From: Caldicoprobacter oshimai DSM 21659
GTDB lineage: Bacteria; Bacillota; Clostridia; Caldicoprobacterales; Caldicoprobacteraceae
Assembly (NCBI GenBank): GCA_000526435.1
Contig: JAGB01000002.1
Span: 1-64,000 of the forward strand
Reading direction: 5' to 3'
Length of the DNA stretch: 64,000 nucleotides
Part shown: positions 35,735 to 44,892 of the stretch, in pieces
How positions within the stretch are numbered: the stretch's first letter is position 1
Layout: each line of letters begins with the position of its first letter
Made by a program: the position numbers and the translations under genes
Notes under the pieces: generated by a model
The model's input: the letters and a program-made list of their open reading frames with translations, nothing else
Databases searched by the model: none
What the model was told of the DNA's origin: nothing

Positions 35735-36652
35735 TCATCCGCCCAGATACACAATTCCGCTGGGTTCCTTTCCCACCTGAATATCGGCTAATTTCTTGCC
35801 CGCTTTCCAGTCTACTACACACACGCGGCCTTCCTTAGGAGCGGTTACATATGCATACATCCCTTCTTCATCCAGCGTTATATCACATACAGCTTCTCCT
35901 ATCTTGATGCTGTGCACCACTGACTTAGAAGCCAGGTCCACAACTTCCAACCTGCCCGCCTCACAGGAAGCCACAAGCAAAGAGCTTCCATCGCCGGTCT
36001 CCAATAGCTTATGTGGAATGCATCCCACGGCAATCTCATGGCAAACCGCATCTTTATCCAGGTCAACCAGCAACACCTTGTTAAACAGCCTGTGGTTGTG
36101 GAAATAACACCCTACATAAAGGATATTGCCTTTTGAGCCGAACTTAACCTGAATTGGATAACCCTCTATCACCATCCTTTTCACCGTCGTATACCCTTCG
36201 GTTTCCACAAGCCATATATCCTGCGAGTTAATATGGGCGATGGCCAAAAGAGGAAGGTAAGGATGACAGTCAATTCCCTGGGGCATAGACCCTACAGGTA
36301 TTTGGCTGACCACCTTCAAATCATCACCGTTTTGCACAATCGAAATCGAGTCGGAATCCGTGTTGGTAACGTAAATGGTGTGCGTCTTGTTACATACAGC
36401 AATGAAGCTAGGACAACACCCAACAGGCAGGATTTTTTCTACAACACCTTTGTCCAGGTCAAGGCATGCCAGCGAATTATCATGAGCTTGGACTACCAGC
36501 AGAGTTGGGGAGCTCTTCATCTTGGCAAGGGCGCATGGTCCCGTCCCGGATTCCAAATAGATGCGATACTCTTCTCTCCTGAGGTGAGGGTCCAAAAAAG
36601 ATATGCTATCCTCTACTTTGTTGGCAACTGTAATCTTTCCCTGCCATATCAT
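35735..36652 (-). CDS. YncE-like beta-propeller protein
   Basis: About 305 residues of repeated 40-residue blades, each with a YVTN/D-x-x-x-G-like pattern (ITVANKVEDSISFLD, IYVTNTDSDSISIVQNG, LYVGCYFHNHRLFNKVLLVDLDKD, AYVTAPKEGRVCVVD), forming a predicted seven-bladed propeller of the YncE/YVTN class. No signal peptide or membrane segment is seen, so it is probably cytosolic or, in a sporeformer, possibly spore-associated. ATG 36652 has GGGGG 11 bases upstream and is preferred to 36670. Function is unknown. Confidence 0.8.
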   Translation of the reverse strand: MIWQGKITVANKVEDSISFLDPHLRREEYRIYLESGTGPCALAKMKSSPTLLVVQAHDNSLACLDLDKGVVEKILPVGCCPSFIAVCNKTHTIYVTNTDSDSISIVQNGDDLKVVSQIPVGSMPQGIDCHPYLPLLAIAHINSQDIWLVETEGYTTVKRMVIEGYPIQVKFGSKGNILYVGCYFHNHRLFNKVLLVDLDKDAVCHEIAVGCIPHKLLETGDGSSLLVASCEAGRLEVVDLASKSVVHSIKIGEAVCDITLDEEGMYAYVTAPKEGRVCVVDWKAGKKLADIQVGKEPSGIVYLGG

Positions 36653-36760
36653 AAAAACAAATACCCCCATTGGAATTTCTCTACAACAAGCGGATACTTC
36701 ATTATATGACCGCCTGCTGCAGAAGGTACCAATGGGGGCTAGGCGCCCAATTTCAATCCC

Positions 36761-37000
36761 TCATATACGGGGATATAAAATGCGCTCCAGCAATTGCCTG
36801 CCGTTTAAAGTCACACTTTTTCTCCTGGCCTCTTTCAGCAGATAAACGTAAATGCTTTTTAACCAGCGCACCTTTTCACGATCCAAATGAGAGGCTTCGG
36901 CTTTCTTCCAGAGTATCAGTGCCCTGTGCACAAGCTCCAGCAATACATCGTTTTCATCCTTTTTAATGCCGCCATTTTGCACCATACCACCAGCTCTCAT
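36761..37000 (-). CDS. Small hypothetical protein
   Basis: A 79-residue charged, helical protein (ELVHRALILWKKAEASHLDREKVRWLKSIYVYLLKEARR) with no known domain. AAGG lies nine bases upstream of ATG 37000. It lies between folC and the propeller gene in the same direction. I do not recognise it; the composition and ribosome site support a real gene. Confidence 0.5.
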   Translation of the reverse strand: MRAGGMVQNGGIKKDENDVLLELVHRALILWKKAEASHLDREKVRWLKSIYVYLLKEARRKSVTLNGRQLLERILYPRI

Positions 37001-37113
37001 TTTTAAACCTTCAAGTTGTTACAGTAAATATCTATGATGGCATGGCCAATAAGATTCGCATATTTCCTTAAAAAAATAAGAAACTCTCATCCGAACTGGC
37101 AACAACGCAGGAC

Positions 37114-38403
37114 TTAAGATGACCTTAACAACCCGCGGATCTTCCCTATCAAATACAGCGATCCTGTAAACAGCAGCACGCCATCCTGAGCTACCCTCTT
37201 GAGTCCCATGGTAGTCGCCTTTTCTATATCGGGCTCCACCATCACATCCTGGCAATGCCTCTGTACCCGCTTTGCCAGCTCAGCCGGCTCCATGGCCCTG
37301 GGGCTGTCAGGCCTGGTCACGATGACCGACTCAGCCAGAGGACAAAGATGCTTCACTATCGCATCGGCATCCTTGTCCTTCAGCATGCCTATCACCAGCG
37401 TCACAGGCTTTCCCTCAAAATACTCCTTAATGGCACAGGCCAAAGCCTCGGCACCCGATTCATTATGAGCCCCGTCCAAAATCACATAAGGCTGGCGCCT
37501 TAGCACCTCCAGGCGCCCTGGCCAAAATGCGCGTTCCATACCCCTATACACGGCATCATCGGGAATCGCGATGCCCTCCCTTCTCAATGCAGCTACAGCA
37601 GTCAAGGCAGTGGCAGCATTGAGTATCTGATGGCGACCCATCAACCGTATGACGACGCCCGAAAATCTCTCCCCATCAAAGGAATAATTGAAAATTTGCC
37701 TTCCCACCTCGAAAACAAGAACCTCTATCCTGTCTTTATTTACCTCAAACAGAGGAGCACCACGTTCCCGTGCCACCCTCTGTATCACGGCCATGGCCTC
37801 CGGCCGCTGCGGGTAAGTCACCACCGGCCTGCCCTGCTTTATGATGCCCGCCTTTTCAGCTGCAATTTTCTCCAGCGTATCCCCCAGCACGTCCATGTGG
37901 TCATAGCTTATGGAGGTTATAACCGATACGATGGGGTTTACCACGTTGGTGGCATCAAGGCGGCCACCCAAACCCACCTCCACCACCGCACAGTCCACTT
38001 CCCTTTCGGCAAAGTAAACAAAGCCTATGGCGGTGACGATCTCAAACTCGGTGGGATGGTTTTTCCCCTCGCTCACCATCTCCTCCACCTTTTCTTTAAC
38101 CCGCTCGGTTATGCGTGCCAGCTCGTCAGGCTCAATTTCTTTTAAATCCACCTGAATCCTCTCTGTAAACCTTTCAAGGTATGGGGATATAAACATCCCC
38201 ACCCTGTAACCGGCCTCATGCAGCACATGGGTCAACATGGAAGTGACCGAGCCCTTCCCATTGGTCCCGGCCACGTGCACCACGCCAAACCGCTCATGGG
38301 GATTGCCCAGGCGCCGCAACAAATCCTTTATGTTCTCAAGCCCCAGCTTGGAGCCAAACCTGTAAGTGCCGTGTATATAATTAAGCGCCTCTTCATAGTT
38401 CAT
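37114..38403 (-). CDS. folC: Folylpolyglutamate synthase / dihydrofolate synthase
   Basis: FolC adds glutamate to folates (and in many bacteria makes dihydrofolate). The 429-residue Mur-ligase-like enzyme has VAGTNGKGSVTSML (ATP loop), MFISPYLERFTERIQV (omega loop), EVGLGGRLDATNVV, ITSISYDHMDVLGDTLEKIAAEKAGI and ILDGAHNESG. It follows valS by about 20 bp, the usual valS-folC arrangement of Firmicutes, and is presumably under the same T-box. Confidence 0.96.
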   Translation of the reverse strand: MNYEEALNYIHGTYRFGSKLGLENIKDLLRRLGNPHERFGVVHVAGTNGKGSVTSMLTHVLHEAGYRVGMFISPYLERFTERIQVDLKEIEPDELARITERVKEKVEEMVSEGKNHPTEFEIVTAIGFVYFAEREVDCAVVEVGLGGRLDATNVVNPIVSVITSISYDHMDVLGDTLEKIAAEKAGIIKQGRPVVTYPQRPEAMAVIQRVARERGAPLFEVNKDRIEVLVFEVGRQIFNYSFDGERFSGVVIRLMGRHQILNAATALTAVAALRREGIAIPDDAVYRGMERAFWPGRLEVLRRQPYVILDGAHNESGAEALACAIKEYFEGKPVTLVIGMLKDKDADAIVKHLCPLAESVIVTRPDSPRAMEPAELAKRVQRHCQDVMVEPDIEKATTMGLKRVAQDGVLLFTGSLYLIGKIRGLLRSS

Positions 38404-38423
38404 TCAACATCCCCCTGCAGCTT

Positions 38424-41078
38424 TTATTTCCTCATGCTGTTTAACGCCTCAATGCGGCTCAATACCTTGGCCATCATGTCCTCATACTTTGCCTTCTTCT
38501 TTCGCTCTTCCTCCACCACCGCCGGCGGCGCTTTCTCGACAAAATTGCGGTTGGAAAGCTTTCCTTCAACTCGCGCCAGCTCCTTCTCGAGATTAGCTTT
38601 TTCTTTGAGCAGGCGCTCCATCTCCTTCTCAAGGTCAACCAGGTCCTCAAGCGGCATAAATATCTGAGCTTTGTCTGTCACCGCCGAAACAGCGTTGGAG
38701 GGTATGCCTTCTTTGTCCCGCTTTAGCACCACCTCAGATGCCCAGGCAAGCCTTTCAAAATATGCCGTGCTATTCTCAAAGATATCCATCCAATCATCGT
38801 TGACCACCAGTATAACCTTCGCCTTGCGGGAAGGCGGCACCTCCATCTCGGCCCTTATATTCCTGATGCTCCTTATGGCATCCATCACAGCATCCATCTG
38901 CTCTTCGGCCTCGGCATCTATCTCCTCCTCATTAACCTTGGGCCAAGAGGAAATCATAATGCTGTCGCACTCGCGATTGGGCAGGTGCTGCCATATCTCC
39001 TCGGTGATAAATGGCATAAACGGATGTAGCAGCTTCAGGGTACTGGCCAGCACATAGGTGAGGGTATACAGCTTGGACTCCTTAAGCTCTGGATCCTGGC
39101 TGTATAGCCCGGGCTTTGCAAGCTCGATGTACCAGTCACAGAATTCATCCCATATAAAGTCGTACAGCTTTTGCACGGCAATCCCCAGCTCGAACTTTTC
39201 AAGGTTGTCTGTGACTTCTTTGACGACGCGGTTATACCTGCTTATGATCCAGCGATCGGGAAGCTCCAGTTTGCCCTTTCGCGGCTTATCTATTCCAAAG
39301 TTCTGCATGTTCATCAATATGAACCTGGCGGCATTCCACAGCTTGTTGCAGAAGTTCCGGTTTGCTTCCACCCTCTCCCAGTAAAACCGCATATCGTTGC
39401 CCGGCGAGTTTCCCGTCACAAGGGTAAGCCGCAAGGCATCGGCACCGTACTTTTCAATCACCTTCAGCGGGTCTATGCCGTTCCCAAGGGATTTGCTCAT
39501 CTTCCGCCCTTCCGAGTCCCTGACAATCCCGTGGATGAGGACGTATCTGAACGGGATCTCACCCATGTGTTCCAGGCCCGAGAATATCATCCTGGCTACC
39601 CAGAAGAATATGATGTCGTATCCGGTCACAAGCACGCTGGTGGGATAGAAATACTTAAGGTCTTCGGTCTCATCCGGCCAGCCAAGGGTAGAAAAAGGCC
39701 ACAGCGCAGAGCTAAACCATGTATCCAGCACGTCCTCGTCCTGTTTTAGGTTTGTGCTGCCGCACCTGCTGCATCTCTCGGGCATGCTGCGCTCAACCAT
39801 CGTCTCGCCGCAGTCCTGGCAGTAATACGCTGGGATTCGGTGTCCCCACCATAGCTGTCTGGAGATGCACCAATCCTTTATGTTTTCCATCCAGTTAAAG
39901 TAGATCTTCTCAAATCGCTCGGGCACGAATTTGATTTTGCCCTCTTTGACGGCCTTTATGGCCGGCTCGGCCAGGGGCTTCATCTTCACAAACCACTGCT
40001 TTGAAATGATGGGTTCAACGACAGTGCCGCACCTGTAGCAGTGGCCCACGTTGTGCTTAAGGCTTTCAGTCTTTTCAAGTAGCCCCAGGCTCTTGAGCTC
40101 TTCCGCAATCGCTTTTCTGGCCTCATAGCGATCCATTCCCTGGTACTTTCCGGCATTGTGGTTCATAACGCCCTTCTCGTCTATAACGCAAACCCATGGC
40201 AGGCCATGCCTTAAGGCCACCTCAAAGTCATTGGGGTCATGGGCGGGGGTAATCTTTACCGCACCTGTTCCAAACTCGCGCTCCACGTATTCATCCGCAA
40301 TGATGGGTATCTCCCTGTTCATGATGGGCAGTATAGCCGTCTTTCCGATGAGATGGCGGTATCGCTCATCTTCAGGGTGCACGGCAACGGCGGTATCGCC
40401 CAGCATGGTCTCGGGCCTTGTGGTGGCAACCATTATGCTCTCATCGCTGTCCTTTATGGGATAGCGTATATACCACAGGTTGCCCTGCTCCTCCTCGTGC
40501 TCCACCTCGGCATCCGATAGAGCGGTTCTGCAGTCGGGACACCAGTTTATTATCCTATCACCGCGGTATATGAGGCCCTTTTTATACAGGCGCACAAAGA
40601 CCTCCACCACAGCTCTGCTGCAGCCCTCGTCCATGGTAAACCTTTCCCTGGACCAATCAAGCGACGAACCCAGCTTCTTAAGCTGCTGCGTAATCCTGCC
40701 CCCGTACTGCTCCTTCCACTGCCAGGCCCTCCTCAAAAACTCCTCTCGCCCCAGGTCGTTTTTGGTAAGGCCCTCCTCAGCCAGCTTCTCCACAATCTTT
40801 ACCTCGGTAGCGATGCTGGCATGGTCGGTCCCGGGAAGCCATAAAGTTACATATCCCTGCATTCTCCTCCAGCGGACGAGTATATCCTGCAGGGTATTGT
40901 TCAAAGCATGCCCCATGTGAAGCTCCCCTGTGATATTGGGCGGAGGAATCACTATACAAAAGGGCTCCCTGTTCCAATCGACTTCGGCCCTGAAGTACCC
41001 TTTTTCCATCCACATGCGGTATATTCGATCCTCTACCTGGCTTGGGTCATAAGTCTTGTCGAGCAACTTCTCTGACAT
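38424..41078 (-). CDS. valS: Valyl-tRNA synthetase
   Basis: ValRS charges tRNA-Val. The 884-residue class I enzyme has the HIGH motif in [15 protein letters not shown], the editing domain with [32 protein letters not shown] (KMSKS), an anticodon-binding domain and a C-terminal coiled coil ([26 protein letters not shown]). It is expressed from the T-box controlled transcript starting near 41660, after a small membrane-protein gene. Confidence 0.98.
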   Translation of the reverse strand: MSEKLLDKTYDPSQVEDRIYRMWMEKGYFRAEVDWNREPFCIVIPPPNITGELHMGHALNNTLQDILVRWRRMQGYVTLWLPGTDHASIATEVKIVEKLAEEGLTKNDLGREEFLRRAWQWKEQYGGRITQQLKKLGSSLDWSRERFTMDEGCSRAVVEVFVRLYKKGLIYRGDRIINWCPDCRTALSDAEVEHEEEQGNLWYIRYPIKDSDESIMVATTRPETMLGDTAVAVHPEDERYRHLIGKTAILPIMNREIPIIADEYVEREFGTGAVKITPAHDPNDFEVALRHGLPWVCVIDEKGVMNHNAGKYQGMDRYEARKAIAEELKSLGLLEKTESLKHNVGHCYRCGTVVEPIISKQWFVKMKPLAEPAIKAVKEGKIKFVPERFEKIYFNWMENIKDWCISRQLWWGHRIPAYYCQDCGETMVERSMPERCSRCGSTNLKQDEDVLDTWFSSALWPFSTLGWPDETEDLKYFYPTSVLVTGYDIIFFWVARMIFSGLEHMGEIPFRYVLIHGIVRDSEGRKMSKSLGNGIDPLKVIEKYGADALRLTLVTGNSPGNDMRFYWERVEANRNFCNKLWNAARFILMNMQNFGIDKPRKGKLELPDRWIISRYNRVVKEVTDNLEKFELGIAVQKLYDFIWDEFCDWYIELAKPGLYSQDPELKESKLYTLTYVLASTLKLLHPFMPFITEEIWQHLPNRECDSIMISSWPKVNEEEIDAEAEEQMDAVMDAIRSIRNIRAEMEVPPSRKAKVILVVNDDWMDIFENSTAYFERLAWASEVVLKRDKEGIPSNAVSAVTDKAQIFMPLEDLVDLEKEMERLLKEKANLEKELARVEGKLSNRNFVEKAPPAVVEEERKKKAKYEDMMAKVLSRIEALNSMRK

Positions 41079-41096
41079 ACCCTCTACCTCCTGTTT

Positions 41097-41297
41097 CTAG
41101 AATGTATTCATTATTTTAAACATCCCCACTATCACAAGAATCAAGCCGACCAATTTCATCGCTATTATCCACTTCATCGACTGCTCCTGCGGCGGCTTTA
41201 ATGCATACAGCACAATCCACCTTGCTCCATATCCCAGTATACCGCCCAGCAGCATAAATATCATGCCTACAGGGTCTATATGTTTTAACTCAAACAA
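41097..41297 (-). CDS. Small membrane protein upstream of valS
   Basis: A peptide of about 66 residues with two hydrophobic segments (MIFMLLGGILGYGARWIVLYAL and MKWIIAMKLVGLILVIVGMF). The long open frame upstream overlaps the T-box terminator and is not credible; UUG 41297 lies eight bases after AAAAGGGGAG, immediately past the terminator. It is therefore the first gene after the valine T-box. I do not recognise the family. Confidence 0.6.
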   Translation of the reverse strand: MFELKHIDPVGMIFMLLGGILGYGARWIVLYALKPPQEQSMKWIIAMKLVGLILVIVGMFKIMNTF

Positions 41298-41318
41298 GCC
41301 CCACACTCCCCTTTTAAC

Positions 41319-41660
41319 AAAAAATCCTTCATCCAGTAAAGGACGAAGGATTATACTCCGCGGTACCACCTTTCCTCCTGCCGGCTTAAACGCTCATGCA
41401 GATGCTCACCGGCCCCTGCAATCTTTATTGCATAGCACGAGGGATTCCCCTGCAGGGCTCCGGTAAACCGGCAGGCACTCCTTCGCATAACGGTAGCGTC
41501 CCGTTTCAGCCTACTGCCATTCAGCTGAAATGCTCCGAAGCGACCTTCCATCTCGCCATATCGCCCAAGGGGACCTTTCAGCCGCGGGCCCCCCTCTCTG
41601 TTGGGAAGCGAGATGTACTCCTCCTCTTCATCGCATCTTGCCGTTATTCCATTATTTGCG
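41319..41660 (-). promoter_or_regulatory. T-box leader of valS (GTC specifier)
   Basis: The minus strand has T-box core AAAGGTGGTACCGCGG (41373-41358) followed by the terminator AATCCTTCGTCC, loop, GGATGAAGGATT, TTTTT (41352-41319). The probable specifier is GTC (41544-41542, Val) in GAAG-GTC-G, parallel to the Thr T-box. The long leader (about 340 nt) has an extended stem I/II region. Confidence 0.92.
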
Positions 41661-41668
41661 TGGTCTTT

Positions 41669-41697
41669 ATTATACGCCAAGTATTGAGTTTTGTCAA
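41669..41697 (-). promoter_or_regulatory. Promoter of the valS T-box transcript
   Basis: Perfect TTGACA (41697-41692), 17 nt, perfect TATAAT (41674-41669), directly upstream of the T-box. Confidence 0.85.
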
Positions 41698-41898
41698 GGG
41701 GGCTGTCATATTATAAACGCCGTGTACCTTATGGGCACATTTAAAAAATCATCTGATAAAACCATTGAAGTCGTCATGAAGTCACAATATCTTAAAAATT
41801 TTAATTTAAATATCACAGTACTGTATAGAAAAAATAAATTATCCCCTTATAATTTAAAGTATAGCCAAACGCAAAACATTTAAAGGGGGTTACCAACA

Positions 41899-43224
41899 AT
41901 GTCTAAAAAAATTGCCTTTATAGGCGCTGGCAGCTTTGGCTTTACCAGAAGCCTGGTTCGCGACATCCTTACATACCCTGCACTGCAGGATTGTACCATT
42001 GCCCTCATGGACATCGACGAAGAACGCCTTGGCTACATAAAAAAGGCGGTCGACAAGATCATCGAAGCCGGCAACTACCCAGCCAAAGTCATAGCCACCA
42101 CCGATAGAGCTGAAGCGTTGAAGGGCGCTGATGGAGTTATATGTACCATCCTGGTCGGGGGAGTACATGTATGGCGCCACGACATTGAAATTCCCAAGAA
42201 ATACGGTGTGGACATCAACGTAGGCGATACCCGTGGCCCGGCCGGTATATTTAGAGCGCTCAGGACCATCCCTGTCATGCTGGATATATGCAGGGACATC
42301 GAACGCTATTGTCCTGATGCCATATTGCTTAACTATACCAACCCCATGGCTATGCTGTGCCGCGCCATGCAAGGCGAGACCAAGGTAAAGGTGACCGGAC
42401 TGTGCCACAGCGTTCAAGGAACGGCCGAAATGCTGGCCTCATGGATAGGAGCTCCCATCGAAGAGATCACATATGTGTGCGCCGGCATAAACCATCAAGC
42501 CTGGTTCCTGGAATTCAAGTGGAACGGAAAAGATGCCTATCCCCTCATCCGAGAAGCGGTTCAGCGGCCAGAAATCTACAACCAGGAACAGGTCCGCAAC
42601 GAGATGTTCCTCCACCTGGGCTATTATGTGACCGAATCCAGCGGCCACAACTCGGAATACAACGCATGGTTCAGAAAAAGGCCTGACCTTATAGAAAAAT
42701 ACTGCACCCATGGAACAGGATGGAATCCCGGAGAATACGCATATATACTCAAGGAATACTTAAGGCGAGAGGATACGTGGAGAGACGAGATCAAAAAATG
42801 GCTGGACCAGGATACCGTTGACTTAAAACGAGGAAAGGAATATGCGGCTGGTATCCTCAATGCCGTCATTGGCGACGGAACCCTGTATAAGTTCAACGGT
42901 AACGTGAGAAACTTTGGACTCATTGACAATCTGCCTGAGGGCTGCTGCGTAGAGGTGCCGGTACTGGCGTCCAAATACGGATTTGAACCCATCCACGTAG
43001 GCCCATTGCCGCCACATCTGGCAATCCTGAACAACATAAACGCCATGTGCGAGGAGCTGGCAGTTGAAGGTGCTTTAACTGGTGATCCCACCAAGATATA
43101 CCAGGCCATCTACTTTGACCCCTTGACGTCGGCAGTGCTCAGCCTGGCAGAAATCAAGCAGATGGTCAGAGAAATGTTTGAAGTGAACAAGGATTGGCTG
43201 CCTCAATTCAAGCACTTCTGCTGA
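41899..43224 (+). CDS. melA: Glycoside hydrolase family 4 alpha-galactosidase
   Basis: GH4 enzymes cleave glycosides by an NAD+ and Mn2+ dependent redox-elimination mechanism. The 441-residue protein has an N-terminal Rossmann motif ([20 protein letters not shown]), NYTNPMAM, the Cys169-His170-Ser171 motif and His199 in GINHQAWFL, which bind the metal. The CHS triplet is the subgroup signature associated with alpha-galactosidases (CHE marks alpha-glucosidases). AAGGGGG is ten bases before the start; a TATAAT lies at 41848-41853. No sugar importer is adjacent on this strand; an ABC importer is encoded 1.7 kb downstream in the opposite direction. Confidence 0.9.
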   Translation: MSKKIAFIGAGSFGFTRSLVRDILTYPALQDCTIALMDIDEERLGYIKKAVDKIIEAGNYPAKVIATTDRAEALKGADGVICTILVGGVHVWRHDIEIPKKYGVDINVGDTRGPAGIFRALRTIPVMLDICRDIERYCPDAILLNYTNPMAMLCRAMQGETKVKVTGLCHSVQGTAEMLASWIGAPIEEITYVCAGINHQAWFLEFKWNGKDAYPLIREAVQRPEIYNQEQVRNEMFLHLGYYVTESSGHNSEYNAWFRKRPDLIEKYCTHGTGWNPGEYAYILKEYLRREDTWRDEIKKWLDQDTVDLKRGKEYAAGILNAVIGDGTLYKFNGNVRNFGLIDNLPEGCCVEVPVLASKYGFEPIHVGPLPPHLAILNNINAMCEELAVEGALTGDPTKIYQAIYFDPLTSAVLSLAEIKQMVREMFEVNKDWLPQFKHFC

Positions 43225-43254
43225 TACAAAACCTCGTTTTTAAACAATGCTTAC

Positions 43255-43454
43255 GATCAAATCGCCGGGAAAGCCTACTCTTTTAAGTGTAGGATGAAAG
43301 GCGGTTTGATGTAGTAGGGCTGGACCGGTCCGAATTTAAGCCTCCGGAGAAAGGGGCCTCTGCACGCGGGTGCCGGAGAGCAATTCCTGCATTCGTGTGA
43401 GTCCCCTTCGATGAAAGAGGAAGCCCACCTTCTTCAAAGGTGGGAGGAGGTCAC
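43255..43454 (+). repeat. TnpB-less IS200/IS605 relic with omega-RNA-like right end
   Basis: A non-coding block begins with a left-end-like hairpin (CCTACTCTT 43274-43282 / AAGTGTAGG 43285-43293), continues with CCGAATTTAAGCCTCCGGAG and GCCGGAGAGCAATTCCTGC stretches typical of tnpB 3' regions, and ends with CCCACCTT/AAGGTGGG (43424-43444) and GAGGAGGTCAC at 43454. The complete tnpB element in this window ends alike (GAGGACGTCAC at 34034). No tnpB frame is present. The exact left boundary is uncertain. Confidence 0.6.
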
Positions 43455-43535
43455 ACTACTGTATCGATAGATGCGTGCTACTATATGTTGCTCTACATCG
43501 CTTTTTAAGTTTATTTTACTGCTTTCTCAAGTTTA

Positions 43536-43567
43536 AAAGGGGCTGAACGAATACATCCAGCCCCTTT
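43536..43567 (-). terminator. Terminator of pgsA
   Basis: AAAGGGGCTG (43536-43545) and CAGCCCCTTT (43558-43567) form a 10-bp GC-rich stem 25 bp after the pgsA stop; the U-tract on the minus strand is short, and it may work in both directions. Confidence 0.6.
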
Positions 43568-43591
43568 CCGTTTTAAATTAAAAGGGTATAT

Positions 43592-44116
43592 TTACCTTTT
43601 GACGGCATTCCTTTTGAAAGCCTTGTAACCATACTGCACCAGAGCTATGAGAGTCAAAACCACGGCTATGTACAGCAGGATATTATAATACGGCAATTTA
43701 AGCACGGTGGCCACCACTGCCACATAAAAGGAAGCTGTAGCGGCTTTGCCAAAAAAATTTGCTTCCACCACTATGTTGCGGTTTTTATAAAGAAAAGCGG
43801 CTCCAGCGATCATAAGGAATTCCTTCACAAACACGATCAATATTATGGGTGCCGGGATAATGCCTTTGACGTACAGGGAGATAAGAACGGTGATCAACAT
43901 GAGCTTATCGGCCAATGGGTCCATCAGCTTTCCCCATTTGGTAATGAGGCCATACTTTCTGGCGATGTATCCATCCAAAAGGTCAGTTGCCCCGGCCACA
44001 ATAAACACCACAATACCCCACAAAACATTGTTCTGTATATCCGGATTGTAAAACACGTATATGAAAACCGGAATCAGGCAAAACCTTATAACCGTCAATA
44101 TATTGGGTATGTTCAT
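43592..44116 (-). CDS. pgsA: CDP-diacylglycerol--glycerol-3-phosphate 3-phosphatidyltransferase
   Basis: PgsA makes phosphatidylglycerol phosphate at the membrane. The 174-residue polytopic protein carries the CDP-alcohol phosphotransferase signature D-x2-D-G-x2-A-R-x8-G-x3-D-x3-D in DLLDGYIARKYGLITKWGKL followed by MDPLADK. The N-terminal MNIPNILTVIRF is typical. Downstream it ends at a hairpin; the tRNA genes lie upstream. Confidence 0.95.
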   Translation of the reverse strand: MNIPNILTVIRFCLIPVFIYVFYNPDIQNNVLWGIVVFIVAGATDLLDGYIARKYGLITKWGKLMDPLADKLMLITVLISLYVKGIIPAPIILIVFVKEFLMIAGAAFLYKNRNIVVEANFFGKAATASFYVAVVATVLKLPYYNILLYIAVVLTLIALVQYGYKAFKRNAVKR

Positions 44117-44326
44117 TGCATTACCTCTTTCGTTGATTGCGTTTTAATTGGTCATATCATTAGTCATACAACGCTCCCATATAATTTTGGGGCATTCTAT
44201 TTGATGCCATCCAAACTCTAGCGGTGTTTTCGTATTTAATGATCCTCTACTAAAACAAAAAACAGGTCACAAAACACTCCACCTTGACCTTAAAGCAAAG
44301 TTAGAATAAAATACAAAATTATAAAA

Positions 44327-44403
<77 letters not shown>

Positions 44404-44409
44404 ACTTTC

Positions 44410-44485
44410 TGGAGCCAACAAGGGGATTCGAACCCCTGACCTGCGGTTTACGAGACCGCTGCTCTACCAGCTGAGCTATGTTGGC
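44410..44485 (-). tRNA. tRNA-Thr (CGT)
   Basis: Complete cloverleaf on the minus strand: acceptor GCCAACA/TGTTGGC, D arm AGCTGGTAG, anticodon stem GCGGT/ACCGC with loop CTCGTAA (anticodon CGT), T arm GGTTCGAATCC, discriminator T and encoded CCA. It lies 6 bp upstream of tRNA-Pro in the same transcript. Confidence 0.95.
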
Positions 44486-44511
44486 ATATTAAACTCTCAA
44501 TGCAATAATAG

Positions 44512-44540
44512 ATTATAGCATAAATTCTTTTACTTGTCAT
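44512..44540 (-). promoter_or_regulatory. Promoter of the tRNA-Thr/tRNA-Pro operon
   Basis: ATGACA (44540-44535), 17 nt, perfect TATAAT (44517-44512), 27 bp upstream of tRNA-Thr. Confidence 0.7.
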
Positions 44541-44822
44541 CATTATTTTTCAAGTTTTTGCTCTTTCCAATTAAAAATTTTCACTCCAATGCTCAAAAAA
44601 TCGCATAAGAGAAAGAACAGGCCAACAGATTGACCTGTTCTTCCACAAGAAATGGGGATAAGAGTTACTGCGAGTCCAAGATATATTGCCCCATATTCCT
44701 GCCTGTACATATCTCCTCTTAACAATTTCACCATCATAGGTAAAGTGTACTTTTCAAGTTTTGATATAAGCAAAAATTTTGGTTATTTAAAAGCTCGATA
44801 ATTTCGACAAAAAGAAAAGGTA

Positions 44823-44868
44823 TTTATTCAACACCCTCAGAAAATGTTCTCTGAGGGTGTTGAATAAA
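44823..44868 (-). terminator. Terminator of the lplABC-type operon
   Basis: Perfect 19-nt arms at 44823-44841 and 44850-44868 with an 8-nt loop; the minus strand continues TACCTTTTCTTTTTG. It follows the solute-binding-protein gene by about 25 bp. Confidence 0.88.
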
Positions 44869-44892
44869 AGCAGTTAACACTACAACGGCTTA

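Noticed and set aside
41298-41369. Upstream extension of the small membrane protein before valS
   Set aside because: It would be translated through the T-box terminator hairpin; UUG 41297 has the proper ribosome site.
43224-43260. Link between the GH4 enzyme and the lplABC-type importer as one operon
   Set aside because: They are on opposite strands and separated by pgsA, tRNA genes and two terminators.
44543-44773. 76-residue minus-strand frame between tRNA-Thr and the solute-binding protein gene
   Set aside because: It starts with UUG without a ribosome site, contains the hairpin AAGAACAGG/CCTGTTCTT, overlaps no conserved family and lies next to a terminator; not convincing as a gene.
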